Shown here: one piece after another, positions 60,332 through 64,000 of the stretch | Layout: every line of letters begins with the position of its first letter | Position numbering within the stretch: position 1 is the first letter of the stretch | Source: Flavobacterium sp. Root420 | GTDB lineage: Bacteria; Bacteroidota; Bacteroidia; Flavobacteriales; Flavobacteriaceae | DNA: 64,000 nt | NCBI RefSeq assembly: GCF_001427905.1 | Contig: NZ_LMEF01000012.1 | Location: 545,367 to 609,366 of the forward strand | Direction of reading: 5' to 3' | Position numbers and translations under genes: made by a program | The notes under the pieces: model-generated | Databases searched by the model: none | What the model was told of the DNA's origin: nothing | What the model saw: only the letters and a program-made list of their open reading frames with translations

Positions 60332-63181
60332 TTAATGCGCCGCCAGCCAATCTGCACCCATGCCTAATTCCACATCCAAAGGAACGCTCATCATAAAGGC
60401 GTTTTCCATTTCGTGTTTAATCATCGGTTGGATTTTTTCTAATTCATCGTTATGTACATCAAACACAAGCTCATCATGAACCTGAAGCAACATTTTAGAT
60501 TTCCAGTTTTCTTCTGTCAATTTTTTATGAATATTAATCATTGCAATTTTAATCACATCGGCAGCGCTTCCCTGAATTGGTGCATTTACAGCATTTCGTT
60601 CCGCAGCACTTCTCACTACAGCATTTGCCGAATTAATATCTTTTAAATAACGACGACGACCTAAAATCGTTTGCACGTATCCTTTTTCGCGCGCAAATTC
60701 AATTTGTTCATTAATATATGATCTTAATCTTGGATATGTTTTATAATAGGCTTCGATCAATGCCGAACTTTCGCTTCTTGATAATGAAGTCTGATTGCTC
60801 AATCCGAATGCAGAAACACCGTAAATAATCCCAAAGTTTACGGTTTTTGCATTACTTCTTTGTTCGCGTGAAACTTCTTCTAAAGGAACATTAAAAACTT
60901 TAGCTGCGGTCGCTTTGTGAATGTCTTCTCCATCCTGGAAAGCTTTAATCATATTTTCTTCACCACTTAAAGCGGCAATAATTCTTAATTCGATCTGAGA
61001 GTAATCGGCAGAGATTAAAGTATGATTTTCATCGCGTGCGACAAAGGCTTTACGAATCTGACGACCTCTTTCCGTTCGAATCGGAATATTTTGCAAGTTT
61101 GGATTATTCGAACTCAAACGTCCGGTTGCGGCAACAGTTTGCATATAATCCGTATGAACGCGTAATGTTTTCTTGTCGACTTGTTCCGGCAAAGCCAAAA
61201 TATAAGTGCTTTGTAATTTTACCATTTGACGCCAATCCAGAATTTCTTTTATAATCGGATTGTCATTGGCTAAATACGTTAAAACATCTTCGCCGGTCGC
61301 ATATTGACCGGTTTTGGTTTTCTTTTGTTTGGCACCGCCAATTTTCATTTTATCAAATAAAATATCTCCCAATTGTTTTGGTGAAGCCAAATTGAATTTC
61401 TCGCCGGCAGTTTCGTAGATTTTTTGTTCCAAAGATTTAATTTCAACTTCCATTTCAGTCGACATTTGTTTTAGAAACTCAACATCCAAACGAATACCTT
61501 CGGTTTCCATAGCGGCTAAAACGCTCACTAACGGAATCTCGATTTCATCAAATAGCTTTTTGGTTTCTGTTTTGTCTAATTCTGCAGTAAAAAGTTCTTT
61601 TAATTGAAAAGTTACATCAGCATCTTCAGCGGCATATTCCTTAATGTCTTCAAGGGCAACATCACGCATCGTAATTTGATTTTTCCCTTTTTTACCAATT
61701 AAAGTTTCAATTGATTTTGGAGAATATTTCAAATAGGTTTCCGCTAAAATATCCATATTATGACGCATATCCGGATTAATCAGATAATGCGCAATCATCG
61801 TATCAAAAAGCTTCCCTTTTACAGTAATACCATAATTAGAAAGGATTTTTAAATCGTATTTTAAATTCTGACCAATTTTTTCGATGCTTTCATTCTCGAA
61901 AAATGGTCTGAATTTTTCAATTAAAACCTGAGCTTCTTCCTGATTTTCCGGAAACGGGACGTAATATCCTTTTCCTTTTTCATATGAGAATGAAATCCCT
62001 ACTAACTCCGCATTTAAAGCATCTAATCCAGTAGTTTCGGTATCAAAACAAACAGAAGTTTGTTTTTGTAAATTTTGCAAAAGTAATTTAACTCCCAAAT
62101 CGCCTTCAATTGCCTGATAGGAATGTGGTGTGTTTTCTAAAGTATTGTAGAATGAAGTTCTGGCAGTTTCAGGATTTTCATCAGAACTTCCTCCACCAAA
62201 TAAATCAAATTGATCCTCATTTTTAGGTTGTGGTTTTTTGTATAATTTAGCATCAGAAGCAGGAGTTGATGAAGTGGCTAATTCATTTCCTCCACCAACT
62301 TTAAATAAATTATCAAATTGTTCTGCCATTCTTCTGAATTCTAATTCCTGAAAAATAGCATCTGTTTTTTCTATATCCGGACGCGAAAGTTCATAGTCGT
62401 TTTCATTGAAAACAACATCACAATCGCAGATAATTGTAGCCAATTTTTTAGATAAAATTCCTTTGTCTTTATTGGCTTCGATATTTTCTTTCATTTTACC
62501 TTTCAGTAAATGTGTGTTTTCCAGAAGATTTTCCATCGTACCAAATTCCTTCAGGAATTTTTTGGCAGTAACTTCACCAACACCTGGTAATCCTGGGATA
62601 TTATCAACAGCATCTCCCATCATTCCAAGAAAATCGATAACCTGATCCGGTCTTTCGATTTCAAATTTTGCCAAGACTTCGGGAACGCCCCAAATTTCTA
62701 TTCCATTCCCCATACGGGCTGGTTTGTACATAAATATGTTTTCAGAAACTAATTGAGCAAAATCTTTATCAGGAGTTACCATAAAGACTTTGTAGTTTTC
62801 TTTTTCGGCTTGTTTTGCAATAGTTCCAATTAAATCATCAGCTTCACAACCTGCTATTTCGATAATCGGAATGTGCATGGCTCTTAATAAGTCCTGAATA
62901 TAAGGAATCGCAATTTTAATCGCTTCCGGAGTAGCGTCACGATTGGCTTTGTATTCGACAAACATTTCGGTTCTTACGTGACTTCCGCCTTTATCAAAAG
63001 CTACAGCTAAATGATCTGGTTTTTCACGTTTAATAACATCCAAAAGCGAATTCATGAATCCCATGATTGCTGATGTATCCATTCCTTTAGAGTTAATTCT
63101 CGGATTTTTTATAAAGGCATAATAACCACGAAAAATTAATGCATAAGCATCGAGAAGAAAAAGACGTTTTTGAGTAGACAT
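60332..63181 (-). CDS. polA: DNA polymerase I
   Basis: This 949-residue enzyme has three domains: a 5'-3' exonuclease/FEN domain (about 1-290; 'VTPDKDFAQLV', 'GLPGVGEVTAKKFL'), a 3'-5' proofreading exonuclease (about 345-530) whose DxE is intact in 'VCFDTETTGLDAL', and the family A polymerase (about 570-949; 'SADYSQIELRIIAALS', 'RSNAKTVNFGIIYGVSAFG', 'LQVHDELVFDV'). All catalytic acids are present, so it should have both nuclease activities. Confidence 0.98.
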   Translation of the reverse strand: MSTQKRLFLLDAYALIFRGYYAFIKNPRINSKGMDTSAIMGFMNSLLDVIKREKPDHLAVAFDKGGSHVRTEMFVEYKANRDATPEAIKIAIPYIQDLLRAMHIPIIEIAGCEADDLIGTIAKQAEKENYKVFMVTPDKDFAQLVSENIFMYKPARMGNGIEIWGVPEVLAKFEIERPDQVIDFLGMMGDAVDNIPGLPGVGEVTAKKFLKEFGTMENLLENTHLLKGKMKENIEANKDKGILSKKLATIICDCDVVFNENDYELSRPDIEKTDAIFQELEFRRMAEQFDNLFKVGGGNELATSSTPASDAKLYKKPQPKNEDQFDLFGGGSSDENPETARTSFYNTLENTPHSYQAIEGDLGVKLLLQNLQKQTSVCFDTETTGLDALNAELVGISFSYEKGKGYYVPFPENQEEAQVLIEKFRPFFENESIEKIGQNLKYDLKILSNYGITVKGKLFDTMIAHYLINPDMRHNMDILAETYLKYSPKSIETLIGKKGKNQITMRDVALEDIKEYAAEDADVTFQLKELFTAELDKTETKKLFDEIEIPLVSVLAAMETEGIRLDVEFLKQMSTEMEVEIKSLEQKIYETAGEKFNLASPKQLGDILFDKMKIGGAKQKKTKTGQYATGEDVLTYLANDNPIIKEILDWRQMVKLQSTYILALPEQVDKKTLRVHTDYMQTVAATGRLSSNNPNLQNIPIRTERGRQIRKAFVARDENHTLISADYSQIELRIIAALSGEENMIKAFQDGEDIHKATAAKVFNVPLEEVSREQRSNAKTVNFGIIYGVSAFGLSNQTSLSRSESSALIEAYYKTYPRLRSYINEQIEFAREKGYVQTILGRRRYLKDINSANAVVRSAAERNAVNAPIQGSAADVIKIAMINIHKKLTEENWKSKMLLQVHDELVFDVHNDELEKIQPMIKHEMENAFMMSVPLDVELGMGADWLAAH

Positions 63182-63244
63182 AAAAAAAATATTAGTCTGT
63201 AAAAATAAACAATTGGGTTCTCAAAAATTAAACTAAAAAGATTT

Positions 63245-63385
63245 TTTTTCCACCATATAAGTAATATAAGTTCATTTTATTATTCGAGGCTATCTTATAT
63301 GCCCTGCTATATGTTAACCAAACTATTGACACACTGCTAAGCGCCATTGTTAAAATGAACTTATATTACTTATATGGTGGAAAAA
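63245..63385. repeat. 35-bp perfect inverted repeat flanking a 71-bp spacer
   Basis: The arms at 63245-63279 and 63351-63385 (core CCACCATATAAGTAATATAA) are exact reverse complements. They lie in the 326-base gap between the divergent polA and small-protein genes. The spacer has no gene and higher GC than the arms. It may be a small non-autonomous element, a cruciform site or an invertible segment. Confidence 0.92.
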
Positions 63386-63438
63386 CATAAAAAGCGTTAA
63401 TATCAAGTTAAAGTATTTATGTTGATGCAATTCTTCAT

Positions 63439-63467
63439 TTTGCCTTCATTTTACGAGAGTACATTTG
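63439..63467 (+). promoter_or_regulatory. Promoter of the small basic secreted protein gene
   Basis: TTTG (63439-63442), 17 bases, then TACATTTG (63460-63467) match the consensus, 40 bases before the ATG and outside the inverted repeat. Confidence 0.8.
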
Positions 63468-63507
63468 ATCTATAAAATAAAAGGTATTAATTTAAAATTT
63501 AGAAATC

Positions 63508-63726
63508 ATGAGAAATTTATTGATGTTACTAGTAGCCGTTTTAGGAACAAGTGCAATGGTACATGCATTTCCTCCTGCTGTAAAAGTAGGTCCTGCAAAA
63601 GAAGTAAAAGCACTTCCTGCAAAAGAAGTTAAATCTACCAGACATCCTAAACACAAATCTGAAAAAAAAGCGAAAACTGAGAAAAGTGAAACTTCAAAAT
63701 CAGAAACAGCAAAAGTGAAAAAATAA
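63508..63726 (+). CDS. Small Lys-rich secreted protein
   Basis: This 72-residue protein has a signal peptide ending near MVHAF. The mature part is almost only Lys, Ala, Pro, Val, Glu, Ser and Thr, with the near-repeat 'PAKEVKALPAKEVKS' and a tail of KSE/KTE units. It is probably disordered and strongly basic, and might bind nucleic acid, acidic glycans or the cell surface. It has its own consensus promoter and a downstream terminator. Confidence 0.8.
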   Translation: MRNLLMLLVAVLGTSAMVHAFPPAVKVGPAKEVKALPAKEVKSTRHPKHKSEKKAKTEKSETSKSETAKVKK

Positions 63727-63802
63727 GTATTGCTTTTGTTTTGTTTTCAAATCATGGTAGAAGGAAACAAAACAGGAATAATGGTTATGGAATGTGGATG
63801 AG

Positions 63803-63835
63803 AAAGCTGATGAAGAAATTTGTCAGCTTTTTTTT
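63803..63835 (+). terminator. Terminator after the small secreted protein gene
   Basis: AAAGCTGA ... TCAGCTTT forms a stem followed by T5, about 80 bases after the stop codon. Confidence 0.75.
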
Positions 63836-63913
63836 GATTCGTTAATTTTTTAATAATGCACAACAAGACTTTTTTTAATTGCTTAAATTTAGTTGCGCTT
63901 AAACGCTGTTTTT

Positions 63914-64000
63914 ATGAATATTTTAATTGTTGAAGATAATAAGGAGCTTGCCGTAGAAATTTACGATTTTTTGTGTAATGCCGGTTATATATGTAAAATT
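63914..64000 (+). CDS. Response regulator, N-terminal fragment (cut by window end)
   Basis: The first 29 codons read 'MNILIVEDNKELAVEIYDF' and continue in a receiver-domain pattern (beta1 ILIVED with acidic pocket residues, then helix 1). It is probably an OmpR-type regulator, but the output domain is outside the window. It could pair with a downstream kinase. Confidence 0.85.
   Translation, partial: MNILIVEDNKELAVEIYDFLCNAGYICKI

Noticed and set aside
63439..63467. Promoter carried by the invertible segment at 63245-63385
   Set aside because: The consensus promoter lies 54 bases outside the right arm, so inversion would not reverse it; only a weak TAGTTTG-like sequence lies inside.

Overview
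The window is a chromosomal segment of a Flavobacterium-like member of the Bacteroidota. The case rests on a SusC/SusD pair, promoters of the TTTG-N17-19-TAnnTTTG type, AT-rich DNA, starts without clear Shine-Dalgarno sites, a bacterial geranylgeranylglyceryl phosphate synthase, and THI-element control of a TonB receptor. No rRNA, tRNA, CRISPR array or prophage was recognised.

1-16.4 kb is a polysaccharide utilisation locus on the + strand: a SusC fragment cut by the window start, SusD, a PKD surface lipoprotein, then four GH30 enzymes in two sequence types, a GH5 with a C-terminal carbohydrate-binding region, a GH16 laminarinase-type enzyme, a secreted endonuclease/exonuclease/phosphatase-fold protein and a GH3 beta-glucosidase. 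The set suggests capture and breakdown of a branched beta-1,3/1,6-glucan, such as laminarin or a fungal or oomycete wall glucan. An NrtR-type regulator with an eroded Nudix box follows.

18-21.5 kb is a minus-strand alkylation-repair cluster: an Ada protein without its N-terminal zinc domain, an alpha/beta hydrolase, a 2OG-Fe(II) oxygenase, a free-standing Ada-type zinc domain that lacks the usual methyl-acceptor cysteine, and AlkB. 21.7-27 kb holds an SMR efflux protein, ahcY, a phosphopantetheinyl transferase, and a truncated globin/membrane protein pair with a near-ideal Crp/Fnr-type operator beside a Crp/Fnr gene. 27-31 kb holds GGGP synthase, a PnuC transporter, a NadR-kinase/DUF4301 fusion and ArfB. 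A TPP riboswitch then precedes a TonB-dependent receptor.

33-39 kb is mixed housekeeping (a Rieske-like lipoprotein, greA, HIT, histidine kinase, flavin reductase, DUF3127, aat, MOSC). 39-46.8 kb is a TPP-riboswitch-controlled thiamine operon read leftwards: thiS, thiC, a second ThiE/TenI-like gene, thiD, thiE, thiG, [cassette], thiH, thiF-like. A GxxExxY-family gene bracketed by 45-46-nt inverted repeats sits exactly between thiG and thiH. 46.9-64 kb holds tag, a queuosine-precursor transporter, a giant TraB/GumN protein, an M3 peptidase, the rplM-rpsI-rpsB-tsf ribosomal cluster, a LacI regulator, polA, a small basic secreted protein and the start of a response regulator.

A second layer runs through the window: several families of intergenic inverted repeats (CGCAAAG, GCAGATT, GGAATTTGGAATT, TTTACTC and others). 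Some of them have entered genes: a signal peptide at 31.3 kb, a thiamine gene at 44.1 kb and the thiG-thiH junction.
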